From IMG/VR virus record IMGVR_UViG_3300045970_001349, positions 1-44,149 of that record: 44,149 bases of DNA; one strand, 5' to 3'. How positions within the stretch are numbered: position 1 is the first letter of the stretch; each line of letters begins with the position of its first letter. This document shows, one piece after another, positions 23,451 through 30,793 of this stretch. This stretch comes from a virus. Position numbers and translations under genes: made by a program. The notes under the pieces are model-generated. The model saw nothing but the letters and a program-made list of their open reading frames with translations. It searched no databases and was not told the DNA's origin.

Positions 23451-24059
23451 TCACGAGAAGGCCCCGCGCCGCTCCGACGTCTTCGCCTGGCGGGCGAGGA
23501 GCCGCGCAGTGGTCACCCGGTGCCGGTAGATTGGGTCCGCCCACGCAGCCCGCATGGCGCAGGGACGACAGAGCCCGCGATCAGAGCCTGGACCCCGATG
23601 CGACTTCGCCGATCTGGCCCGTGGTCGTGAGCACTCGATACACGTCGGCGACACCGTGACCTCCTTCACGTGCATGAGCGCGCGCGCCTTCCCGCTGCAC
23701 GAACGACAGCGTTCATTGCGATCGCCACGCGGGATCCGTGCCCCGCAGTCACCGCAGAGCCCTTGCAGCCCCACCCTTCCTCGATCGGGCAGCACGTCGA
23801 GGCTGGGCATCGCGAAGATCGCCTGACGCAAAGGGCTCAGGCGGAACCACTCTCCACGTGCCGTGTAGTGCCCGAAGCGGCGATGCCTCTGGCGGCGAAA
23901 GCGCCGATGAAGATCTTGCTCGTCGCAGCGACTGCCCTCGATCGCATAGATCAGTCGGTACTCAACCGGACAGAACGCCATGTCCCGATCGAGAGGATGG
24001 TGCCGAGAAAACCCGATCTTCACGAGGTCGAGTCCGACCGCTTCGATGAAGTAGATCAC
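23451..24059 (-). CDS. T5orf172/MUG113-type GIY-YIG-like protein with zinc ribbons
   Basis: The 202-aa product starts VIYFIEAVGLDLVKIGFSR, then has CPVEYRLIYAIEG, DEQDLHRRFRRQRHRRF and GEWFRLSP. This is the motif order of the T5orf172/MUG113 branch of GIY-YIG nuclease-like domains (Y-F-I, K-I-G-x-S, E-x-x-L-H-x-x-F, G-E-W-F). The C-terminal half has two Cys clusters (CGDCG with CRSC; CIEC with CRPC) that look like zinc ribbons. GTG start, GTGA overlap with the H1-like gene. Related proteins act in phage DNA metabolism or as DNA-binding regulators; no activity can be assigned here. Confidence 0.7.
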   Translation of the reverse strand: MIYFIEAVGLDLVKIGFSRHHPLDRDMAFCPVEYRLIYAIEGSRCDEQDLHRRFRRQRHRRFGHYTARGEWFRLSPLRQAIFAMPSLDVLPDRGRVGLQGLCGDCGARIPRGDRNERCRSCSGKARALMHVKEVTVSPTCIECSRPRARSAKSHRGPGSDRGLCRPCAMRAAWADPIYRHRVTTARLLARQAKTSERRGAFS

Positions 24060-24517
24060 GCCGCGCTCGACCCCTTCTCCTCGAGGCGCTTGAGCTTCAC
24101 CTTCTCGCGCCCGGTCACCAGGTCGACGCGCAGCTTCAGCTTCTCGTCGACGTACGACTTGAGCGCCTTCTTCGTCATCATCGCGATGAGCCGCTCGGCC
24201 GCCTGCTCGCGCTCGGTGTGCGCCTCGGACAGCGTCTCGCTCGCCTCGGCGAGGTCCTCTGCGCACGCACGGATCTCGGGGTCCTGCACGCGCTCGGTGC
24301 CAGGCACCTCGAGCTGCTTCGCGCGCGGCTTCTTCCCCGCCTTGCCCTTCGCCTGGGCCTCGGCCTGCACGGCCTTGTCGAGCGCGCCCTCGATGCCCTC
24401 GATGGTGCGCACGTCGAAGGTCGCCTTCGTCGCCTTCGCGGGCGCCTTCACTGCCTTCGTCGTCGCCTTCGCGGGCGCCTTCACTGCCTTCGTCGTCTTG
24501 GTCTTGCTCGTCGCCAT
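24056..24517 (-). CDS. Protein with histone-H1-like N-terminal tail
   Basis: The 153-aa product begins MATSKTKTTKAVKAPAKAT and repeats the TKAVKAPAKAT unit twice, giving a Lys/Ala/Pro tail like bacterial H1-type DNA-binding proteins. The rest is helical and charged, with a Glu-rich middle (DLAEASETLSEAHTEREQAA) and a basic end. It has an excellent GGAGG site 7 nt from the ATG. It may condense or bridge DNA, perhaps during packaging, since it sits upstream of the terminase genes. I recognise no family for the C-terminal part. The repeat is seen directly; the function is inferred. Confidence 0.65.
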   Translation of the reverse strand: MATSKTKTTKAVKAPAKATTKAVKAPAKATKATFDVRTIEGIEGALDKAVQAEAQAKGKAGKKPRAKQLEVPGTERVQDPEIRACAEDLAEASETLSEAHTEREQAAERLIAMMTKKALKSYVDEKLKLRVDLVTGREKVKLKRLEEKGSSAA

Positions 24518-24540
24518 GGTTGCCTCCGTTGCAGTCGTTG

Positions 24541-25089
24541 TCAGATCGCAGCCCACGCCGGACCGTTCGCCGTCGCTGCCGCCGTCGCCTTCACCGCTCG
24601 CGCGTGCACCTCGACGCCCACGAGCTCGGCACCGAGCCTCGCGAGGACGGCGCCGAGCGTGAGCGTCGTGCGCTGCTGCACGTGCTCGAGCGGGACCTTG
24701 CCCGCGAGCATCGTCGTCGGGCGCCCACGCCCCACGCGCACCTCCTCGTAGCGCTCGATGTAGGGCACGAGCCCCGCCGCGCCGCCCATCACTGCGCGCG
24801 CGTCGACGAGGACCCTCGCCGCCCTCGGGTCGATCTTGCGCTGGCACCACCGCACGACGTCGGCAAGCAGCACCCGCCCGCGCTCGACCCCGAGGGCGAC
24901 CGCCTCGTACTCGTCGGGCGCCCACACGGCTGCGCCGGCTGCGCGCGCGGCGTCCGCTGCGCGGCCTGACGTGGTCCAGACGATGCGCCGAGCGAAGCCA
25001 GCGTCGGGAGCGAGGCGCAGCTCGAGCGACGTCGCGAGCGGCATCGCGCGCAGCAGCACGAGGGGGCAGTCGAGGACGTCTCGCATCAC
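24541..25089 (-). CDS. Hypothetical protein
   Basis: The product is 182 aa from a GTG (GTGA overlap with the frame upstream); an ATG one codon later is an equal alternative. It is Ala/Val/Arg-rich with alternating strands and helices (LATSLELRLAPDAG, FARRIVWTTSGRAADAARAA, GVERGRVLLADVVRWCQRK). I see no catalytic motif and do not recognise the family. It sits between the repeat cluster below the primase/helicase and the H1-like gene, so a role in DNA replication or packaging is possible but unsupported. Confidence 0.6.
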   Translation of the reverse strand: MMRDVLDCPLVLLRAMPLATSLELRLAPDAGFARRIVWTTSGRAADAARAAGAAVWAPDEYEAVALGVERGRVLLADVVRWCQRKIDPRAARVLVDARAVMGGAAGLVPYIERYEEVRVGRGRPTTMLAGKVPLEHVQQRTTLTLGAVLARLGAELVGVEVHARAVKATAAATANGPAWAAI

Positions 25090-25439
25090 GAGATGCCCCC
25101 GAGGAAGGTGGTCCGGTCGTCCGAGGACCGGACCACCTTCCGGACCACCTTACGGACCACCTTTAACCCATTGATATGATTAGGTGTCTCTACCTCTACA
25201 TGGAAGGTGGTCCGGCTGGTCCGGTCAAAACGACCCCCTACACGCGCACGCGCACGCGCACTCGCGCACGTGTGTGCGCACGCAGGCGTGAGACCCTCTA
25301 GATCGCCGGACCAGCCGGACCACCATATAACTTCGCCCCTTGCGACCAGGAGATCATTGACGGAAAAGGTGGTCCGGACCTGCCGGACCACGGCGGGACA
25401 CCTTTGGCCTTGACCGGACCAGCTTCGGAGGGCCGTCAC
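25086..25439 (-). CDS. Possible small protein across the iteron-like region
   Basis: This 117-aa frame overlaps its neighbours by GTGA at the start and at the stop, as real genes here do. However, it runs through the 12-bp repeat cluster and a CG/CA tract. It therefore encodes low-complexity segments (KVVRKVVRKVVR, ACAHTCASARARARVG) and a Trp-rich patch. It may be a true protein that also carries DNA sites, or a chance frame kept open by the repeats. The stop-start overlaps are the main support. No domain is visible. Confidence 0.4.
   Translation of the reverse strand: MTALRSWSGQGQRCPAVVRQVRTTFSVNDLLVARGEVIWWSGWSGDLEGLTPACAHTCASARARARVGGRFDRTSRTTFHVEVETPNHINGLKVVRKVVRKVVRSSDDRTTFLGGIS
25105..25422. 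repeat. Iteron-like cluster of AAGGTGGTCCGG repeats, candidate origin
   Basis: Five exact 12-mers AAGGTGGTCCGG occur in this block: plus at 25105, 25204 and 25366; inverted at 25128 and 25140. There is also an 11-bp copy at 25153 and shorter copies at 25216, 25306, 25315, 25383 and 25413. The first pair forms a perfect 13-bp inverted repeat with a 9-nt loop. An AT-rich island (25162-25200) and an alternating purine-pyrimidine tract (25240-25284) that could adopt Z-DNA lie between them. The cluster is directly downstream of the primase/helicase gene. Iterons plus an AT-rich unwinding segment fit a replication origin. Confidence 0.6.
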
Positions 25440-28015
25440 TGGGCTGCCCTCCTGTCGTCGTCGTCGTCAAACCCCGCGTCACCAAAGGGCAAAGAGGTCT
25501 GGTCTTCGCCTCGTGACACGATGAAGACCCACGCTCTCCGGCCGTCAGGGAGGCTCTTCTTGGTGTGCAGCGAGTGGGTCGGGTCGCCGTTCGACGATGA
25601 AAGCAGGAGGTCGTGAGTCCGCCACTCACGAGCGCATCCGGCGAGGGTCAGGTTGTGCTTGTTGAACTCGGTCGCGAGCGGCCCAGGCAGCAGCCAGTAC
25701 TCGTCGCGCCCCTCGGGCACGTAGCCCATGATGGTGCGCGCGGGCCGGCTGCCCTTGAAGTTCCAGTGAGGTGTCCCTGTGCCTGACAGCTCGGGGACGA
25801 TGGTGGGGAAGGCTTCGGTCTGAGACGCCACGAGCTCCCGCAAGACTTCCAGCCCTCGTTTCCACTCCGGCACGACCTCGACACGGTCAGCGAAGGCGGG
25901 GATCGAGAGCATCGTGTTGCCGCCCGGCTTCCCGATCCCGAAGCGCTCGAAGGCGAGCTGCTCGGCGAGCGCGAGCACGGCGATCAGCTCCATGCCGCGC
26001 GCCTCCACCGTGGTGGAACTCATCCCCTGCAGGGTGCTGCGGAGCTTCTCGAGGCGCTGCACGAGGTCTCGGGTGTTCACCCCGCACAGCATCGAGACCC
26101 ACTCGCGTCCGAGATGCCCGTGGTGCGCGAGGGCGCCGCTCTTGAGCGCATCGACGTCGATGGCGCCGAGCTCGCCGAGGTCGTCCATGCGCAGCTGGAT
26201 GAGCCGCGCGTGCGCGCCGGTACGCGCCGACTCGTCGACGAGCGGCATCTCGCCGGTGGACACGAGCCCGACCTTCCAGGCCGCCTCCCGTCGCAGGCCG
26301 CCCTCACGGGTGGCTCGAGCCTTCTCGTGGCCGTTGACGAGCCCGTAGACGGCGTCCTGGCGTTCTACGGGGTCACGGAGCTCGCCAGCCTCGTCGAGGC
26401 AGAGCGGCAGGTGATTCGCCGCGAGGGCGCGCTGGGCGAGGGCGTTGGGCGTGCTGCGCCACGTGAGCAGCATCGAGTCGGCCCGGGTCGAGTCGGGCAT
26501 GCCGTAGACGGCTGCGGCCACCTGGGCCGCAGTAGTCTTGCCGCGCGAGCTCGGCCCGACGATGTGCACGGCGGGCGCGGGCACGTCGAGGAGGGCCGCG
26601 AGGGGCGCCGCGAAGGCCGCCATGACGACCGTCGCCGCGGCGATGTGCGCCTCGAAGATGCGCTTCGTGAGCGCGAGCTGCAGGTCGCGCGAGCCCGCGA
26701 CGCGCACGGCGCCCGCGATGTGCGGGTGTGCCGAGCGGTCGATCTCGAGGTCGGCGACGTCGATGCCCGGCGCCGCGATCGCGTCCCCGCCGAGGACGAA
26801 CACGCGGCGGCCCGTGAGCGCCTGCCACCCGCCGGCGGTGAGCAGGGTCGCGCGGGGGATGGCCGGTCGGTTGACGGCCTCGTAGGCGGTGAGCCACCCG
26901 ACGATGGCCTTGCTCACGTTGGACGAGACGGGCGCGCCTGAGGGGGCGAGGCGCTTGACGAGCTCGCGCGCGTCGCAGATGGCGAGGCGCTCGACGATCT
27001 CGGTGCGCCAGACGCCGTCGACGCGGAAGCGCACGCGCACGCGCACCTGGCCCGAGGTCGCGTCGGTGAGGATGCGGTCGATGAAGATGGGGGCGTGCGC
27101 CACGCGGCCGTCGCCCGTGCGCTCGAGCGAGCCGTCGCGCGAGAGCCGGTAGTCGGGCGGCAGGCGCGCGTCGCCGACGGGGGCGTTCTCGAAGCCAGGC
27201 TGGTCGACGATGCGCTCGAGCTTCTCGAGCTCGACGGGGGCGTCCGCCTGACGCACGGGGCCGGCGCGTCGAGACTCGGCTGCGAGCTGCTCGAGCGCCT
27301 GTCGTCCGTGGTCGCGCAGGTAGTCGTCGACGCCGACCTTCTCGTGCGTGCCGTCGGCCTTCGCGGGTCCGGGCGGGAGGCGCACGACGAACGCGCGGCC
27401 GCCGGCGTCGGCGATGGCGGTGGCGAGCGCGTTCTCGGCGCGCCGCACGCCCTTCATGTTCGTCTCGCGGTCCGAGTCGTAGACGATGAAGACTTCGCCG
27501 GCGTTGCGACACGCGCGCTCGATCTCGGGGAAGAGGCGCTTGGCCTTGCGGACCTCGCGACGCGGGCCCCAGCAGTCGACGCCGCACGTGCCGATGGCGA
27601 CGAGTCCGGCCGAGTCGAGCGAGAGCGTCTTCTTCTCGCCCTCGGTGATCCACACGGGGCGGGTGCGGTCGTCGAGCAGCTCGGGGGCCTCGAGGACCGA
27701 CGGCGGGATGTACGGCGCGAGCACGCCCGTCGTGCGCACGTACTTCGTCGACTTCTCGCCGTCGTGGCGGTCGGTGCTCACCCAGGGCGCCGCGGGCTTG
27801 ACGGCGTAGAGCACGGCGTCCGCGCAGCCGGGGCGCCGGTAGGGGAACACGAGCGCGGGGAGCTGCCCCTCGGCGAAGGGGCGCTTCTGCTGCGCGAGCA
27901 TCTTCCGGAGCTCGGGCACGTGCGAGACGGAGTGCACGCCGGCGCGCGCGAGCACGCTCTCGCTGATGGCCGAGCCGCGCACGAGCTCGTCGAGGTGCTT
28001 CGGATCGAGCGTCAC
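25436..28015 (-). CDS. Toprim (DUF3854-like) + DUF927 primase/helicase
   Basis: The 859-aa product joins a Toprim-like N-terminal region to a P-loop ATPase. Toprim landmarks are Glu125 in VWITEGEKK and the acidic pair in VYDSDRE (about 179-183). The DUF927-type helicase has Walker A GPSSRGKTT (487-495) and Walker B LPLCLDEAGEL (Asp541, Glu542). Such proteins drive phage or plasmid replication and can prime and unwind at the origin. The C-terminus ends in an acidic patch. I prefer the GTG at 28015, which overlaps the methyltransferase stop, over the GTG six codons earlier. The repeat cluster just downstream is the likely origin. Confidence 0.8.
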   Translation of the reverse strand: MTLDPKHLDELVRGSAISESVLARAGVHSVSHVPELRKMLAQQKRPFAEGQLPALVFPYRRPGCADAVLYAVKPAAPWVSTDRHDGEKSTKYVRTTGVLAPYIPPSVLEAPELLDDRTRPVWITEGEKKTLSLDSAGLVAIGTCGVDCWGPRREVRKAKRLFPEIERACRNAGEVFIVYDSDRETNMKGVRRAENALATAIADAGGRAFVVRLPPGPAKADGTHEKVGVDDYLRDHGRQALEQLAAESRRAGPVRQADAPVELEKLERIVDQPGFENAPVGDARLPPDYRLSRDGSLERTGDGRVAHAPIFIDRILTDATSGQVRVRVRFRVDGVWRTEIVERLAICDARELVKRLAPSGAPVSSNVSKAIVGWLTAYEAVNRPAIPRATLLTAGGWQALTGRRVFVLGGDAIAAPGIDVADLEIDRSAHPHIAGAVRVAGSRDLQLALTKRIFEAHIAAATVVMAAFAAPLAALLDVPAPAVHIVGPSSRGKTTAAQVAAAVYGMPDSTRADSMLLTWRSTPNALAQRALAANHLPLCLDEAGELRDPVERQDAVYGLVNGHEKARATREGGLRREAAWKVGLVSTGEMPLVDESARTGAHARLIQLRMDDLGELGAIDVDALKSGALAHHGHLGREWVSMLCGVNTRDLVQRLEKLRSTLQGMSSTTVEARGMELIAVLALAEQLAFERFGIGKPGGNTMLSIPAFADRVEVVPEWKRGLEVLRELVASQTEAFPTIVPELSGTGTPHWNFKGSRPARTIMGYVPEGRDEYWLLPGPLATEFNKHNLTLAGCAREWRTHDLLLSSSNGDPTHSLHTKKSLPDGRRAWVFIVSRGEDQTSLPFGDAGFDDDDDRRAAQ

Positions 28016-28668
28016 GCTGGCCTCCGGATCCACCCGAACGAGGGGCGGCTTCCTGGGCGTGGTGCGCGCGCGAGCACGTCGACGATGCAGAAGTCGCTCT
28101 CGGCGCCGTTGCTGACGAGGCCGACACGCCGCGCCTCGCGCCCGAAGTCGGGGCGCTGCGGCAGCACGAGCACCTGGCGCACGTCGAAGCGCGACCAGAG
28201 GCGCTCGTGCCGTGTGCTGCCCGCGAGCGCGTTGAGGCGGAGGATCGCGACCGCGCGCGGCACGAGCGTGAGGGCGCGGTCGATGTGCGCCGCGTCCGCC
28301 CCGTCTTCGTAGGGCGGATTCATCGTGGCGACGTCCCAGGTGCCGATCCGCAGATCGAGGAAGTCGCCGGTAACCACGGACCCCCTGGGGTTACCAGCGA
28401 AGCGACGGCGCGCGCGCGCTGCGACCTTCCTGTCGAGCTCGACGCCGAGGACGCTTGAGGCGCCCGCGTCAACACACGCACGGACAAGCTCGCCGTCGCC
28501 GCACGAGGGCTCGAGCACGTGCTTGCCACGGACATCGGCGACCTCCGCGACGATGTCGGCGAGCCAGGGCTCGGTGAGCCACTGGCTGAGCTCCATGACC
28601 CTGCGCTGCGCGGGTGTGAGCCGCGCGCGCTTCTCGTCGCGTGTGAGCCTGCGGGCGAGGTGCGTCAT
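28012..28668 (-). CDS. DNA N6-adenine methyltransferase
   Basis: The product is 218 aa. Motif I is VLEPSCGDGEL (residues 51-61), the acidic residue after strand 2 is GVELDRK, GDFLDLR supplies the next acidic position, and the catalytic motif IV is NPPY (117-120). This is the gamma-class amino-methyltransferase order, and NPPY points to adenine. No target-recognition domain of usual size is present, so specificity is unclear. It probably protects phage DNA against host restriction or marks it. ATG start, ATGA overlap. No matching endonuclease lies nearby, so it is an orphan enzyme. Confidence 0.8.
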   Translation of the reverse strand: MTHLARRLTRDEKRARLTPAQRRVMELSQWLTEPWLADIVAEVADVRGKHVLEPSCGDGELVRACVDAGASSVLGVELDRKVAARARRRFAGNPRGSVVTGDFLDLRIGTWDVATMNPPYEDGADAAHIDRALTLVPRAVAILRLNALAGSTRHERLWSRFDVRQVLVLPQRPDFGREARRVGLVSNGAESDFCIVDVLARAPRPGSRPSFGWIRRPA

Positions 28669-29261
28669 CGTGCAGCCTCGGGCGATGCGCGGAAGAAGCG
28701 GTCCTCGCCTGGACAGTCGATCTCGACGGCCTGCGGATGCTCGGTCTTGTAGACGGCGATGCGGGCCGCGCTGCTCGCCCAGTCGGTCGGCGTGCCCTCG
28801 CAGGGGTTGCGAGGGTGGCGTACGAGCTCGAGGGCGACGTCGACCTCGGTGAGCCAGAGCGGCAGATACCGCGTGCGCCATGGGAGCTGGCGCGGCCATC
28901 CGACAGGCGCTGCCGTCGACTCGCCGAGCCCGAGCAGCCAGAGGCGCGTGGGCGGACGGTGCGCGTCGAAGAGCTTGGTGTACTTGCGCGCATGCGTATC
29001 CCACTCGAGGCCAGGCACAGCGCCAGCGCTGGCCCTGAGAGCGGTGTGATAGGCCGCGCACGCGTCGGGGTTGGCCCAGCCGCCCTCCGACACGCACACG
29101 CGCGCGAGCACGAGTGACTGCTGGCGTTCGAGCAGGGCTGCGCGGAGAACGGTCCTGCGGTCCTGCGCCTCAGCCGGCCGCGTGCTGCAGTCGACGCAGC
29201 TGCCGATCCCGATGCTCGCAGCGATCCCGGCGAGGATGATGGCGTCGAGCGTGCGTGTCAC
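28665..29261 (-). CDS. Secreted or membrane-anchored protein, possible cell-wall hydrolase
   Basis: The 198-aa product starts with a hydrophobic segment (residues 4-22, LDAIILAGIAASIGIGSC) that could be a signal anchor, then a soluble domain. LVLARVCVSEGGW resembles the A-R-x-x-x-x-E-x-x motif at the start of some cell-wall hydrolases, and the Trp/Pro/Cys-rich centre fits an envelope protein. If so, this would be a signal-anchor-release endolysin, placed far from the holin-like gene. The match is weak and I do not see a complete active site. GTG start overlapping the upstream stop (GTGA). Confidence 0.45.
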   Translation of the reverse strand: MTRTLDAIILAGIAASIGIGSCVDCSTRPAEAQDRRTVLRAALLERQQSLVLARVCVSEGGWANPDACAAYHTALRASAGAVPGLEWDTHARKYTKLFDAHRPPTRLWLLGLGESTAAPVGWPRQLPWRTRYLPLWLTEVDVALELVRHPRNPCEGTPTDWASSAARIAVYKTEHPQAVEIDCPGEDRFFRASPEAAR

Positions 29262-29818
29262 CGTGAGCCTCCGCCGACGATGCCGATGGGACGCGGGCGG
29301 CTCGCGCGCTCGGCGCGGATCGCCTCGACCTGCGAGCGCGCGCGCTCACGCATCGCGGCGAGCGTCTCGATGGCCTCGGTCGTCTCGCGCTCGAGCGTGA
29401 GGAGCTGCTCGATCGACGGGTGCCCGTCGGCGCGGATGCACGCGGCGGCCGCCGCCACTGCCTCGCCCGACTCCTGAGCCGCCGCGGCGAGCATGTGCAC
29501 GTCGTCGAGGACGCGTGTGCCGGCGGGCAGCTGGGCGAGCGTGTATCCCTGCATGACCGCGAGCGCGCGCAGCACGTCGACGGCGACCTCGTGCGGGAAC
29601 TCCTCGAGCTCGTGCGCGGCGGGCCGATCGAGGCTGTCGGGGTCGAGCCACCGCGCGACCTTCGAGGGGGCGACACCGCAGAGCGCGGCGAGCTCGGCCT
29701 GCGACACGTCGTGCCGGTCGAGCGACGAGCGGAGCATGCGCGCGTGCCGCGTCTGCCGGTCGGCCCGTCTCTGCAAGGTGCTACTGCTGCGCGTCCGTCC
29801 CGTGTTGTCGTCGTGCAT
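29258..29818 (-). CDS. HTH transcriptional regulator
   Basis: The product is 186 aa from the ATG at 29818. An AGGAG lies 8 nt upstream and overlaps an alternative GTG three codons earlier. An XRE-type HTH lies at about residues 38-58 (VSQAELAALCGVAPSKVARW). The C-terminal half is Ala/Glu-rich and coiled, suggesting oligomerisation. It is the second gene of the leftward operon, after the Cro-sized HTH protein and a strong hairpin. It may act as a delayed-early activator or replication regulator of the CII/O type. That role is inferred from position. Confidence 0.65.
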   Translation of the reverse strand: MHDDNTGRTRSSSTLQRRADRQTRHARMLRSSLDRHDVSQAELAALCGVAPSKVARWLDPDSLDRPAAHELEEFPHEVAVDVLRALAVMQGYTLAQLPAGTRVLDDVHMLAAAAQESGEAVAAAAACIRADGHPSIEQLLTLERETTEAIETLAAMRERARSQVEAIRAERASRPRPIGIVGGGSR

Positions 29819-29889
29819 GGTCGTCACTCCTGCGGCGAGCGCTCGCTCGCCAAACTCGATGGGTGGGCAAGGGGACAGCGGCGGCGATG

Positions 29890-29928
29890 GACGAGCGCGC
29901 GGGGCGACAGGGCCCCGCAGCGCTCGTC
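29890..29928 (-). terminator. Strong hairpin after the Cro-sized gene, candidate attenuator
   Basis: The sequence folds into a 9-bp stem (GACGAGCGC with GCGCTCGTC) stacked on a 7-bp stem (GCGGGGC with GCCCCGC), with a one-base bulge and a small loop. It begins 4 nt after the stop of the 77-aa HTH gene and ends well before the next start. There is no U-run, so it is either a non-canonical terminator or an attenuator that would limit read-through into the rest of the leftward operon. The pairing is read directly; the termination role is inferred. Confidence 0.5.
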
Positions 29929-29931
29929 GGA

Positions 29932-30165
29932 TCAGCCCGTCTTGGACGCTGCGGTCTCGATCACGTCAGCGGGAGCCGGTTCGCAGAGCTCGGCGATCGT
30001 GACCTCGCCGCCCGTTGCGTCCGACAGTCGCTTCGCAACGTCGTACTTCGCGATCGGTCGGCCGTTCAGGTGGTCGTAGATGGTGCTCGCCGAGACGCAT
30101 GCTTCGCGCTGCAGGCGCATGGCTTCGCCGCGCGGTTTCGCTTCCAGGTAGTCGCTGAGCTTCAT
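29932..30165 (-). CDS. Cro-sized HTH repressor
   Basis: The 77-aa product begins MKLSDYLEAKPRGEAMRLQR and has an HTH (about residues 22-42, ACVSASTIYDHLNGRPIAKY). It is the first gene leftward from the operator region, facing away from the repressor gene, as Cro-type or CII-type proteins do. The promoter -10 box ends only 9 bases before the ATG, so the mRNA should start at or within a few bases of the start codon. This agrees with the absence of a ribosome site. It may bind the same CCTATAGG operators as the repressor. Confidence 0.75.
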   Translation of the reverse strand: MKLSDYLEAKPRGEAMRLQREACVSASTIYDHLNGRPIAKYDVAKRLSDATGGEVTIAELCEPAPADVIETAASKTG

Positions 30166-30173
30166 GGCGGAAT

Positions 30174-30201
30174 CTTATAGGCGACAACCTATAGGCGTCA
30201 A
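30174..30201 (-). promoter_or_regulatory. Leftward early promoter with repressor operators
   Basis: On the minus strand a -35 box TTGACG (30201-30196) and a -10 box TATAAG (30179-30174) are separated by 16 nt. The spacer and flanks hold two copies of the operator (CCTATAGG core; plus-strand sites at about 30175-30185 and 30187-30199). A weaker copy lies at about 30240. The rightward promoter at 32563 has almost the same sequence. Transcription should start near 30167, only about two bases from the 77-aa HTH gene start. Confidence 0.75.
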
Positions 30202-30225
30202 GCGATACAACGGAGAGGGGGCCTC

Positions 30226-30756
30226 ATGTCTAGGTCACAGCCTATATTGCGCGACCATCAAGGACCGGCTCACTCTTCGTCCGTGCATCCCAAGCTGCGC
30301 GGGTCAACGGTGGGCGCTCGTATCCGAGAGGCGTACCAGAACGCTGGGTTGAATCGGAACCAGTTCGTGAAGCGCTCGGGTCTCGACTACTCAAGCGTCA
30401 ACGACTGGGAGAAGGGCGACGTCGCGCCGCGCATCGACAGCTTGGAACGAGTCGCGACGGCGACGGGATACACCGTCGGGGAACTGCTCGGCGAGCCCGA
30501 GGCGAAGGTCGAACGAGAGTCGACCACTGCCGTCACCGACTTCCTCGAGCAGATGGGCGCGCGCGTGACTCCAGAGCACGCGGCCGTGCTCCGCTCTATC
30601 AACTTCGGCGGGATGGAACCGACGGTCTCCAACATCGCAGGGATCTGGGGCGAGCTCCGCGCCGCGGATGGAGGACGTGCGGTTCCTGCACACGTCATCG
30701 AACCGCCACCACTGCCCGAAGGCGCCCGACGGCTGCCCAAGAAGGTGAAGAAGTAG
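30226..30756 (+). CDS. XRE-family phage repressor (ImmR-like)
   Basis: The 176-aa product has an XRE HTH at about residues 29-89 (with GLNRNQFVKRSGLDYSSVND and GYTVGELLG). A C-terminal region of about 85 residues contains an acidic/hydrophobic stretch and a basic end. There is no LexA-type Ser-Lys peptidase signature, so it should not self-cleave. Instead an ImmA-like metallopeptidase is encoded next door, as in ICEBs1-type immunity. A GGAGAGGGGG site precedes the ATG at 30226. It would hold down both flanking early promoters, which share operators, and it lies between them. Confidence 0.8.
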   Translation: MSRSQPILRDHQGPAHSSSVHPKLRGSTVGARIREAYQNAGLNRNQFVKRSGLDYSSVNDWEKGDVAPRIDSLERVATATGYTVGELLGEPEAKVERESTTAVTDFLEQMGARVTPEHAAVLRSINFGGMEPTVSNIAGIWGELRAADGGRAVPAHVIEPPPLPEGARRLPKKVKK

Positions 30757-30793
30757 CGTCAGTCGCAGCGCTCGCTGGTCGTCTGGTCACACC

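Noticed and set aside
25240-25284. CG/CA alternating tract as a CRISPR or minisatellite
   Set aside because: No unit longer than a few bases with spacers; simple purine-pyrimidine alternation only.
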